6,073 nucleotides of DNA from Microbacteriaceae bacterium (GCA_947454285.1 CANGJO010000058.1:1-6073); one strand, 5' to 3'. Numbered from the stretch's first letter, positions 1 through 5,633 are shown. A program made the numbers and translations. Notes: a model not told the origin generated them from the letters alone.

Positions 1-855
1 CTCGCTCAAACGCACAGAGCCGTCAGAAGCCAAGCGGCCCATCAGAGTGTCGGCAACGGCCTGCGGTTGATCGGCAATCTCTTTAGCCATGAACGATGAC
101 CAGCCACCCTTTGATGCGGCAGAGGCGTCCCAGCTAACTTCAAACTCAACCGGAGTGACCGGTGCGCCATCAAAGGTGCGAACCTCAACTGAGCCAGCAC
201 GCAGAATCACGATCTCGTCTTGGCCAACAGAGATTGCACGCTTGGTGTGCTCAACAAAGGCAGCAACGTCTGAACCTAGGAAGTTCTCACCATCACCCAA
301 ACCAATTACCAGTGGCGAATTACGACGGGCAGCCAAAACAACATCGGGTTGGTCTTCGTGAATTGCCAACAGGGTGAATGCTCCGTGCAAACGCTTGACC
401 ACGTTGGTGAACGCGGTAGGCAGGTCGCCGGTCTTCTCAAATTCGGCGGCCACCAGGTGCGCGGCTACCTCTGAGTCAGTCTCTGAAGCAAACTTGGTAC
501 CAGCCGCAACTAGCTCGGCCTTTAGTTCAAAAAAGTTTTCGATGATTCCGTTGTGAATCAATGACAGCTTCGCCGCTGCTCCACCAATGTGTGGGTGGGC
601 GTTGCCGTCAGTTGGGGCGCCGTGAGTTGCCCAACGAGTGTGACCAATACCAATGTGTGCATCTGGCAACGGGTGGTTGGTGATCTCGGCGATTAGGTTG
701 TCAAGTTTGCCGGCCTTCTTGCGGGTCTCAAGGCCAGTGCCTGAAATCACCGATACGCCGGCCGAATCGTAACCACGATATTCCAGGCGACGAAGTCCCC
801 CGAGTAGAACCTCGAGTGTTGACTTTGGGCCTACATAGCCAACGATTCCGCACAT
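1..855 (-). CDS. glmS: Glutamine-fructose-6-phosphate aminotransferase (isomerizing), N-terminal part, cut by the window edge
   Basis: GlmS makes glucosamine-6-phosphate from fructose-6-phosphate and glutamine in the cytoplasm, the entry step to UDP-GlcNAc and peptidoglycan. The reading frame is open from the ATG at 855 to base 1, giving 285 codons of a protein that is usually about 600-620 residues. It covers the glutaminase domain: MCGIVGYVG at the N-terminus, with Cys2 the nucleophile exposed after Met removal; HTRWATHG at 72-79, which binds glutamine; HNGIIENF at 101-108, with the oxyanion-hole Asn102-Gly103; and SETDSEV at 124-130. The segment GGWSSFMAKEIADQPQ (250-265) leads to the sugar isomerase (SIS) domains, which lie outside the window. 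The start is fixed because Cys must follow Met. No Shine-Dalgarno precedes it, and a TAAATT box 7 bases upstream suggests a leaderless mRNA. It is divergent from coaA. Identification is near certain. Confidence 0.97.
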   Translation of the reverse strand, partial: MCGIVGYVGPKSTLEVLLGGLRRLEYRGYDSAGVSVISGTGLETRKKAGKLDNLIAEITNHPLPDAHIGIGHTRWATHGAPTDGNAHPHIGGAAAKLSLIHNGIIENFFELKAELVAAGTKFASETDSEVAAHLVAAEFEKTGDLPTAFTNVVKRLHGAFTLLAIHEDQPDVVLAARRNSPLVIGLGDGENFLGSDVAAFVEHTKRAISVGQDEIVILRAGSVEVRTFDGAPVTPVEFEVSWDASAASKGGWSSFMAKEIADQPQAVADTLMGRLASDGSVRLSE

Positions 856-885
856 AGGTACTAATTTACGGCAGAATAGACCGTT
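856..885. promoter_or_regulatory. Divergent glmS/coaA start region, probably leaderless promoters back to back
   Basis: Only 30 bp separate the two start codons. On the minus strand TAAATT (868-863) fits the actinobacterial -10 pattern TANNNT and ends 7 bases before the glmS ATG, so transcription would begin at or next to the start codon. On the plus strand CAGAAT (872-877), a weaker -10 match, ends 8 bases before the coaA GTG. Neither gene has a Shine-Dalgarno sequence, and no convincing -35 hexamer is visible; each -35 region would lie inside the opposite gene. Leaderless transcripts are common in Actinobacteria. The glmS box is the better supported of the two. Confidence 0.45.
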
Positions 886-1815
886 GTGAGCGATGCGCTA
901 AGCCCTTTCAACGAGATAAGTCGTGAAGACTGGGCTGATCTGGGGACTTCAACCCAGCTTCCCCTGACTGAGTCAGAAATTCAGCAAATCCGTGGTCTTG
1001 GTGACTTTCTGGATATCAAGGAAGTTCAAGACGTTTATCTGCCGCTCAGCCGCCTGCTAAATCTTTACGTTGCCGAGCACCAAAAACTTCACCGCGTGAC
1101 CAGCGACTTCTTGGGTGATCGTGCCGGTCGCGTGCCATTCATTATCGGTGTTGCCGGTTCTGTTGCGGTTGGTAAATCAACCGTCTCGCGTTTGCTGAAG
1201 GAATTGCTTAGTCGTTGGGAAGGCACTCCCCGCGTTGAGATGATTACCACCGATGGATTCCTCTACCCAAACGCAGAGCTGGAACGCCGTGGACTAATGT
1301 CGCGCAAGGGATTTCCGGAATCATACGACCGCATGGCGCTGCTGAAATTTGTTGCCGATGTTAAGAGTGGTGTGACTGAGGTTTCTGCACCGGTTTACTC
1401 GCACTTGGTTTACGACATCGTTGAGGGCGAGACCAATGCGGTTCGCAATCCAGACGTTTTGATTGTTGAAGGCTTGAACGTGCTGCAGTCACCGGGCACC
1501 GATCAAAGCCTGGCACTGAGTGACTTCTTTGACTTCAAGATTTACGTTGATGCAGAGACACCAAATATTGAGCAGTGGTTCCTGGAGCGCTTTGGCAAAT
1601 TGCGCGAGACCGCGTTTACCAACCCAGAGTCTTATTTCCACCGATATTCCGAGATGCCCTTCGAAAAGGCGCTTGAGCGGGCCAAGGAAATTTGGTCGAC
1701 AATCAACCTGCCGAACCTAGTTGAGAACATTGTGCCAACCAGGTCTCGTGCAACTTTGGTGCTGCACAAGGGCACCAAGCACGCCGTTGAGCGTGTGCTG
1801 CTTCGTAAACTCTAA
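886..1815 (+). CDS. coaA: Type I pantothenate kinase
   Basis: CoaA phosphorylates pantothenate to 4'-phosphopantothenate with ATP, the first and usually feedback-controlled step of coenzyme A synthesis in the cytoplasm. The protein has 309 residues (E. coli CoaA has 316). Visible motifs are the P-loop GVAGSVAVGKST at 88-99 (Lys97), ITTDGFLYPN at 120-129 with the catalytic Asp123, the GLMSRKGFPESYD segment at 136-148, PVYSHLVYD at 169-177 (His173 in the pantothenate site), VEGLNVLQ at 194-201, and NIVPTRSRATL near the C-terminus. The type I fold is clear; it is not the CoaX or eukaryotic-like type. The GTG start at 886 gives a normal N-terminus and has no Shine-Dalgarno in front. By alignment from memory, E. 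coli Tyr240 of the substrate pocket corresponds to Phe232 here. The gene is divergent from glmS and is followed by the rhodopsin gene on the same strand after 170 bp. Confidence 0.97.
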   Translation: MSDALSPFNEISREDWADLGTSTQLPLTESEIQQIRGLGDFLDIKEVQDVYLPLSRLLNLYVAEHQKLHRVTSDFLGDRAGRVPFIIGVAGSVAVGKSTVSRLLKELLSRWEGTPRVEMITTDGFLYPNAELERRGLMSRKGFPESYDRMALLKFVADVKSGVTEVSAPVYSHLVYDIVEGETNAVRNPDVLIVEGLNVLQSPGTDQSLALSDFFDFKIYVDAETPNIEQWFLERFGKLRETAFTNPESYFHRYSEMPFEKALERAKEIWSTINLPNLVENIVPTRSRATLVLHKGTKHAVERVLLRKL

Positions 1816-1829
1816 AGAATTCAGTAAAC

Positions 1830-1846
1830 CGTTACGCTTTCGTTAC
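1830..1846 (+). repeat. CGTTAC direct repeat, 11-bp period
   Basis: CGTTAC occurs at 1830-1835 and again at 1841-1846, one DNA helical turn apart, immediately before the palindrome at 1847-1865. Such phasing is typical of sites bound side by side by a regulator, but two six-base copies can also arise by chance. No regulator can be named from the sequence. Confidence 0.35.
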
Positions 1847-1872
1847 CCTATTCGGAACGAATAGGCCTTTCT
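1847..1872 (+). terminator. Perfect 8-bp hairpin after coaA, possible weak terminator or operator
   Basis: CCTATTCG (1847-1854) and CGAATAGG (1858-1865) form a perfect inverted repeat around GAA, starting 31 bases after the coaA stop codon. The tail CCTTTCT is only partly T-rich, so termination would be modest. The position between coaA and the rhodopsin gene fits a terminator, but a 19-bp palindrome in an upstream region could equally be a protein-binding site. Confidence 0.45.
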
Positions 1873-1906
1873 GAGAGTTGACTGTAACCATAGCCATTCG
1901 TATGGG
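1854..1906 (+). promoter_or_regulatory. Candidate rhodopsin promoter region (two overlapping possibilities)
   Basis: Two promoter readings overlap. First, TTGACT (1878-1883) is a good -35 hexamer, and 17 bases later TATGGG (1901-1906) is a poor -10. Second, GGAAC (1854-1858) followed after 18 bases by GTT (1877-1879) resembles the promoters of the SigH/SigR group of stress sigma factors (GGAAY-N18-GTT). Either would leave a 5' leader of roughly 70-100 bases before the rhodopsin start at 1986. The GGAAC overlaps the centre of the 1847-1865 palindrome. These are pattern matches only. Confidence 0.3.
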
Positions 1907-1973
1907 TGTCGCCAGGGCTAAATCCATGGCACCGACGATGCAAACGATGACTTTCAAAGTACGTCAATTAATT

Positions 1974-1979
1974 GAAAGG
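1974..1979 (+). promoter_or_regulatory. Ribosome binding site that decides the rhodopsin start
   Basis: GAAAGG lies 6 bases before the ATG at 1986, a normal Shine-Dalgarno distance. The earlier in-frame starts (TTG 1878, ATG 1902, 1926, 1938 and 1947) have no comparable site, and this choice gives the N-terminus expected for actinorhodopsins. Confidence 0.7.
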
Positions 1980-1985
1980 CTACAA

Positions 1986-2774
1986 ATGAACACGCTCTCA
2001 AACGTTTTGAGCAACGGCCAATTTAACCTGGTCTATAACATCTTGTCACTGGGTCTAGCATCCATGCTATTCACGTCGATTTTCCTATTTGTGGGTCGCG
2101 ACCGCGTATTGCCTCGTTACCGCATGGCGGTTATGGTTTCCGGAACAGTTACCGCCATCGCTACCTATCACTACTTCAGAATGTTCGATAACTTCAACCA
2201 CGCATTCGCTGGCACAGCAGCCAACAACCCGGATGCCTACAACGTTGGTTACCGATACGTTGACTGGCTATTGACTGTGCCATTGCTTTTGGTGGAGTTG
2301 GTTGCAGTGCTTGCCCTTGCAAAGGCAGCTCAGAGCTCGATCCTGAACCGCTTGGTTCCTGCTGCGGCAGCAATGATCGTGCTTGGCTACCCAGGTGACG
2401 CAAAGCTAGACCTATTTGGAATTGGCGCCTCATGGTGGGGCTTGTTCTCAACAATCCCGTTCCTATACATTCTTTACGTTCTGTTCATTGAACTTGGCAA
2501 GAGCTTGTCTCGCCAGTCTGAGGCAGTTCAGAAGAAGGTAAAGCTACTTCGTATTTTGCTAATCGCAACCTGGGGCGTATACCCAATCACCTTTATTTTG
2601 GCGATGGGTTCAACCGGCTTCGACGCAAACCAGTTCGTGGCACGTGAAGTGGGCTATAGCATCGCGGATATTTTGGCCAAATGTCTCTTTGGTCTGATTA
2701 TCTTCAGCATTGCTCGGATCAAGTCTGCAGAAGACGACAAAGAATTCGCGAAAACCGAATTCAAAGACGCATAA
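1986..2774 (+). CDS. actR: Actinorhodopsin, light-driven outward proton pump
   Basis: This is a 262-residue, seven-helix microbial rhodopsin of the actinorhodopsin/xanthorhodopsin-like group, which pumps protons out of the cell in light. Helices lie at about 14-36, 46-66, 88-111, 121-136, 149-171, 184-207 and 220-244. Helix C carries the pump triad: proton acceptor Asp93, Thr97 and proton donor Glu104 (the DTE pattern of proteorhodopsin 97/101/108). Leu101, at the proteorhodopsin 105 tuning position, predicts green absorption. His62 in TYHYF pairs with the acceptor, WGVYP (196-200) lines the retinal pocket, Asp228 is a counterion and Lys232 in DILAKCLFG binds retinal. Gly152 in helix E falls where xanthorhodopsin-type pumps have the glycine that opens a slot for a carotenoid antenna. 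The reading frame stays open 36 codons upstream, but the Shine-Dalgarno supports the ATG at 1986. It stands alone between coaA and a terminator; no retinal synthesis gene is nearby. Confidence 0.96.
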   Translation: MNTLSNVLSNGQFNLVYNILSLGLASMLFTSIFLFVGRDRVLPRYRMAVMVSGTVTAIATYHYFRMFDNFNHAFAGTAANNPDAYNVGYRYVDWLLTVPLLLVELVAVLALAKAAQSSILNRLVPAAAAMIVLGYPGDAKLDLFGIGASWWGLFSTIPFLYILYVLFIELGKSLSRQSEAVQKKVKLLRILLIATWGVYPITFILAMGSTGFDANQFVAREVGYSIADILAKCLFGLIIFSIARIKSAEDDKEFAKTEFKDA

Positions 2775-2788
2775 AGATTCAACGTCTC

Positions 2789-2828
2789 AAAAAAAAATGG
2801 GCTCCCGGAAACGGGGGCCCATTTTTTT
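2789..2828. terminator. Bidirectional intrinsic terminator between the rhodopsin gene and the convergent operon
   Basis: Nine A bases (2789-2797) precede, and seven T bases (2822-2828) follow, a GC-rich hairpin. ATGGGCTCCCG (2797-2807) pairs with CGGGGGCCCAT (2812-2822) across a GAAA tetraloop, with one G-T wobble, and the flanking A and T runs extend the stem further. It has a T-tract on both strands, so it should stop transcription from the rhodopsin gene (stop at 2774) and from the minus-strand operon. The TAA of the minus-strand gene (2829-2827) lies within the T-tract itself. Confidence 0.93.
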
Positions 2829-3312
2829 ACTTGATTGGTGCAGCAATCAACATGATCGAGTCAGGTTTGCTCATGTCAAAGCGCTCGTCATAAATCTCTA
2901 GGTGCAAGCCGTTATCCACGGTGCAACCCATGTCAGGCAAAAGTTCGTTATAAAACTCTTGGGTTGACTCAACAAGTTTTTCCATACCGCCGATGTGCTC
3001 AAAGGTCGCAAAGGTTCCGGCCGGAATCTCAAGCACGTTTAGTCCGCGCAAGTCAGCCGGCAGCTCATCAACCTGAAGGCCAACGAACTGGTTTAACAAA
3101 CCGTCGGTAGCGCCTTCTGCTGCACGCGTTGCGCCAATCATCAAGACCTCTGGGCCAAAACCAAATTCGTTTTTCTTCTGGTACATCGCGCCCCAGACCG
3201 GCGATAGCTTTTCTTGACCGTTGAACTTTGGCGACATTGCGCCGTAGAAGTCTGCATCTAGGCCAATCAAAATGCGCTTCGGCATTTCAACGATGTTGAA
3301 TCTTGGCTCCAC
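2827..3312 (-). CDS. GyrI-like (AraC effector-binding type) small-molecule-binding protein, function unknown
   Basis: This is a 161-residue standalone domain resembling the GyrI-like / AraC effector-binding family (PF06445 type), cytoplasmic with no signal or membrane segment. Family hallmarks are the opening MEPRFNIVEMPKRILIGLDA, the early SPVWGAMYQ stretch (37-45), the central VLEIPAGTFATFEHIGG (93-109), the YNELLP segment (121-126) and the C-terminal LEIYDERF (138-145) with the conserved pocket Glu139, ending in a LIAAPI strand. No DNA-binding domain is attached, so it is not itself a classical regulator. Family members bind drug-like or cationic molecules, inhibit gyrase, or in a few cases hydrolyse substrates; which applies here cannot be told. 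The GTG start at 3312 shares one base with the glmM TAG stop (TAGTG), which implies translational coupling, and there is no separate Shine-Dalgarno. It is the last gene of the rplM operon. Confidence 0.82.
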   Translation of the reverse strand: MEPRFNIVEMPKRILIGLDADFYGAMSPKFNGQEKLSPVWGAMYQKKNEFGFGPEVLMIGATRAAEGATDGLLNQFVGLQVDELPADLRGLNVLEIPAGTFATFEHIGGMEKLVESTQEFYNELLPDMGCTVDNGLHLEIYDERFDMSKPDSIMLIAAPIK

Positions 3313-4658
3313 TAGAGTGCCAATTGTTTTTCAACTACGCGAGCAATGCGGTCAGCCCATGATTGCGCGGTGCCTTCGTCGGCGGCCTCAACCATTACGC
3401 GAACCAGTGGCTCTGTGCCAGAAGCGCGAAGTAGCACGCGACCGGTGCCGTGCAACTCTTCCTCTGCTGCGGCAACTGCCTGCTGGACTTCGGCATCGGT
3501 GTCTACACGGCCCTTGTCTACGCCTGGCACATTGATAAGCACCTGCGGGTAAATCTTCATCACACTGGCGAGCTCGGCCAAAGACTTCTTGGTGCGTGCC
3601 ATCTCGGCACCAATCTTTAGGCCAGTAAGAATTCCATCACCGGTGGTCGCGAACTGCGCAAAGATTACGTGACCAGACTGCTCGCCACCAAGGGTGTAAC
3701 CACCGGCACGCATTTCTTCAAGCACGTAGCGGTCGCCCACTCCGGTCTCAATCATGTTGATGTCGTGTTCCTTCATCGCGATGCGCAAACCAAGGTTTGA
3801 CATCACGGTTGCTACCAAAGTGTTGCGCGCCAACTGGCCGCGTTCCTTAAGTGACAACGCAAGAATTGCCATGATCTGATCGCCGTCAACAATGGCACCC
3901 GATGCATCTACCGCCAAGCAGCGATCGGCGTCGCCGTCGTGAGCCACACCAAAATCTGCACCGTGCTCAAGCACCGCGGTCTGCAACGCAGACATATGAG
4001 TTGAACCGTAACCCAGGTTGATGTTGTTGCCATCTGGCTCTGCGCCAATCACGATGACCTTGGCGCCTGCATCGGTGAATACCTGCGGCGATACGCCAGC
4101 TGCAGCGCCGTGTGCACAGTCAACTACAACGGTCAAACCATCTAGACGGTTTGGTAGGGAGCGAAGTAGGTGCACGATGTAGCGATCTTCCGCATCGGCA
4201 AAACGCTGAACGTGCCCCACCGCTGCACCAACCGGAGCAAGCGGTTCGGCAGACATTGCGGCTTCAATCTTGTCTTCAATTTCGTCGGCAAGTTTGTGAC
4301 CACCGCGTGCAAAGAATTTAATTCCGTTGTCTGGTGCCGGGTTGTGTGATGCAGAAATCATCACGCCAAAGTCGGCGTCTAGGTCATCAGTTAGAAATGC
4401 GGTTGCCGGAGTTGGCAGTACACCCGCATCAAAAACATCAACCCCGCTACTTGCTAGTCCGGCAGAAATTGCTGCCGCTAGAAATTCACCACTGATACGT
4501 GGGTCGCGACCGATAACTGCTTTTGGTTTAATTCCGCGAGCGCGTGCATCATCACCAAGAACGATTGCAGCTGCTTGTGCGAGTTTGGTGGCAAGTTCTG
4601 CCGTTAAATCACGATTGGCGAGACCTCGAACACCATCGGTGCCAAAGAGTCTCGCCAT
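3312..4658 (-). CDS. glmM: Phosphoglucosamine mutase
   Basis: GlmM converts glucosamine-6-phosphate, the GlmS product, to glucosamine-1-phosphate for UDP-GlcNAc and cell-wall synthesis. The 448-residue length is normal. Domain signatures appear in order: MARLFGTDGVRG at the N-terminus, the active-site loop ISASHNPAPDNGIKFF (101-116) with Ser104 as the phosphorylated serine, the magnesium site DGDADR (Asp241, Asp243, Asp245), the sugar loop GGEQSGH (324-330) that marks glucosamine rather than plain hexose mutases, and the phosphate-binding loop RASGTEPLVR (411-420). The ATG at 4658 gives the standard N-terminus. It follows rpsI after 37 bases without a clear Shine-Dalgarno; a possible internal promoter sits in that gap. 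Its TAG stop overlaps the start of the next gene. Confidence 0.97.
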   Translation of the reverse strand: MARLFGTDGVRGLANRDLTAELATKLAQAAAIVLGDDARARGIKPKAVIGRDPRISGEFLAAAISAGLASSGVDVFDAGVLPTPATAFLTDDLDADFGVMISASHNPAPDNGIKFFARGGHKLADEIEDKIEAAMSAEPLAPVGAAVGHVQRFADAEDRYIVHLLRSLPNRLDGLTVVVDCAHGAAAGVSPQVFTDAGAKVIVIGAEPDGNNINLGYGSTHMSALQTAVLEHGADFGVAHDGDADRCLAVDASGAIVDGDQIMAILALSLKERGQLARNTLVATVMSNLGLRIAMKEHDINMIETGVGDRYVLEEMRAGGYTLGGEQSGHVIFAQFATTGDGILTGLKIGAEMARTKKSLAELASVMKIYPQVLINVPGVDKGRVDTDAEVQQAVAAAEEELHGTGRVLLRASGTEPLVRVMVEAADEGTAQSWADRIARVVEKQLAL

Positions 4659-4664
4659 TTCGTA

Positions 4665-4694
4665 AGCCTATGCTTTTGAAAGCTAGAAAGTGAA
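4665..4694 (-). promoter_or_regulatory. Candidate internal promoter for glmM, leaderless
   Basis: On the minus strand TTCACT (4694-4689), an 18-base spacer and TAGGCT (4670-4665) resemble a vegetative promoter, with the -10 fitting TANNNT and the -35 matching 4 of 6 bases. The -10 ends 6 bases before the glmM ATG, so the mRNA would start at or near the start codon, in keeping with the missing Shine-Dalgarno. It would allow glmM expression apart from the ribosomal protein genes. Confidence 0.38.
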
Positions 4695-4696
4695 GA

Positions 4697-5179
4697 TTAA
4701 CGCTTCGAGAACTGTGAAGCCTTACGTGCCTTCTTAAGACCAGCCTTCTTGCGCTCGATAACACGAGGGTCGCGCTTTAGGAAGCCAGCCTTCTTTAGTG
4801 ATGCACGGTTGTTGTCGCGGTCGATCTCGTTAAGTGCACGAGCGATACCTAGACGAAGTGCACCTGCCTGACCAGCGATGCCACCACCGTGGATACGAGC
4901 AACAACGTCGTATGCGTTCTTTAGATCAAGAACGGTGAATGGATCGGTGATTAGCTGCTGGTGCAACTTGTTTGGGAAGTAATCTGCAAGTTCGCGACCG
5001 TTCACCTTGATTGCGCCGGTGCCTGGCATGATGCGAACACGTGCAACAGCTTCCTTACGACGACCAAGGCCTGCGCCTGGAGTTGTAAGTGGGCCACGTG
5101 ACTTAACCGGTGCAGCCTTAGCTGCTGGAGTCTCGGTGGTGTAGCTCTCTGGAGTGGTTTCTACGGTTTCTTTTGACAC
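4697..5179 (-). CDS. rpsI: 30S ribosomal protein S9 (uS9)
   Basis: S9 is a component of the 30S head whose C-terminal tail reaches the P-site tRNA. The protein has 160 residues. The conserved domain starts at about residue 38: GRRKEAVARVRI (39-50), the GGGIAGQAGALRLGIARAL segment (98-116), FLKRDPR (133-139) and the basic tail KKAGLKKARKASQFSKR ending in the conserved Arg160. The first 35 or so residues, rich in Thr, Glu, Ala and Pro, form a low-complexity extension seen in many actinobacterial S9 proteins and absent in E. coli (130 residues). The start is a GTG at 5179 with a Shine-Dalgarno overlapping the rplM stop codon, so the two genes are tightly linked. Confidence 0.97.
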   Translation of the reverse strand: MSKETVETTPESYTTETPAAKAAPVKSRGPLTTPGAGLGRRKEAVARVRIMPGTGAIKVNGRELADYFPNKLHQQLITDPFTVLDLKNAYDVVARIHGGGIAGQAGALRLGIARALNEIDRDNNRASLKKAGFLKRDPRVIERKKAGLKKARKASQFSKR

Positions 5180-5184
5180 GATGA

Positions 5185-5191
5185 ATTCCTT
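5185..5191 (-). promoter_or_regulatory. rpsI ribosome binding site overlapping the rplM stop codon
   Basis: On the minus strand AAGGAA follows directly from the TAA stop of rplM and shares its two A bases. It lies about 6-7 bases before the GTG at 5179. This supports GTG as the rpsI start, since there is no in-frame ATG nearby, and supports coupled translation of L13 and S9 in equal amounts. Confidence 0.7.
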
Positions 5192-5633
5192 ACTGAGCTA
5201 CCTGGTCGATGATGAAAGGCTTTGGCTGCTGTGCAGCGTGTGGGTGCTCTGCACCTGCGTAAACCTTAAGTTTGTTTAGCTGGGTTGCACCAAGCTTGTT
5301 GTGAGGAAGCATGCCCTTGATTGCCTTTTCAACAGCCTTCTCAGGTGACTTCTCTAGAAGCTCTGCGTAAGTAGTTGCAGTCAAACCACCTGGGTAACCA
5401 GAGTGACGGTAAGCCTTCTTCTGCTTTAGCTTTGAACCGGTCAACGCGATCTTCTCAGCGTTGATGATTACAACGAAGTCGCCGTTGTCCATGTGAGGAG
5501 CAAAGGTTGGCTTGTGCTTGCCGCGCAATAGTGCTGCTGCGTGGGTTGCTAGACGGCCAAGAACTACATCGGTGGCGTCGATGACTAGCCACTCGTTGCT
5601 CAGCTCGTGAGCCTTTGGAGAATAAGTACGCAC
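5190..5633 (-). CDS. rplM: 50S ribosomal protein L13 (uL13)
   Basis: L13 is an early-assembling 23S rRNA-binding protein. The 147 residues match the family length (E. coli 142). Conserved stretches are RTYSPKAHE at the N-terminus, WLVIDATDVVLGRLA (15-29), HMDNGDFVVIINAEKIALTG (47-66), the YRHSGYPGG loop (75-83), KGMLPHNKLG (106-115) and LKVYAGAEHPH (122-132). The GTG at 5633 gives the usual MRTY start; GAAGG at 5647-5643, 9 bases upstream, is an acceptable Shine-Dalgarno. It is the first gene of the operon rplM-rpsI-glmM-GyrI-like, and follows truA on the same strand after a 161-base gap with its own promoter. Confidence 0.97.
   Translation of the reverse strand: MRTYSPKAHELSNEWLVIDATDVVLGRLATHAAALLRGKHKPTFAPHMDNGDFVVIINAEKIALTGSKLKQKKAYRHSGYPGGLTATTYAELLEKSPEKAVEKAIKGMLPHNKLGATQLNKLKVYAGAEHPHAAQQPKPFIIDQVAQ

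Noticed and set aside
89..556. Three open plus-strand frames of 60-90 codons opposite glmS
   Set aside because: They are antisense to a clear glmS frame, have no family resemblance, and overlap each other in different frames.
2194..2454. Open minus-strand frame of 86 codons inside the rhodopsin gene
   Set aside because: It is antisense to a well-supported membrane protein, and its composition (Gln, Arg, Ser rich) is typical of the reverse of hydrophobic codons.
2681..2901. Two overlapping plus-strand frames running from the rhodopsin 3' end through the terminator
   Set aside because: They cross a strong terminator hairpin and the end of a minus-strand gene, and their sequences are Lys/Arg-rich noise produced by the A-tract.
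4112..4665. Plus-strand open frames opposite glmM
   Set aside because: They are antisense to a complete, motif-rich glmM; the long frame reflects its codon bias.
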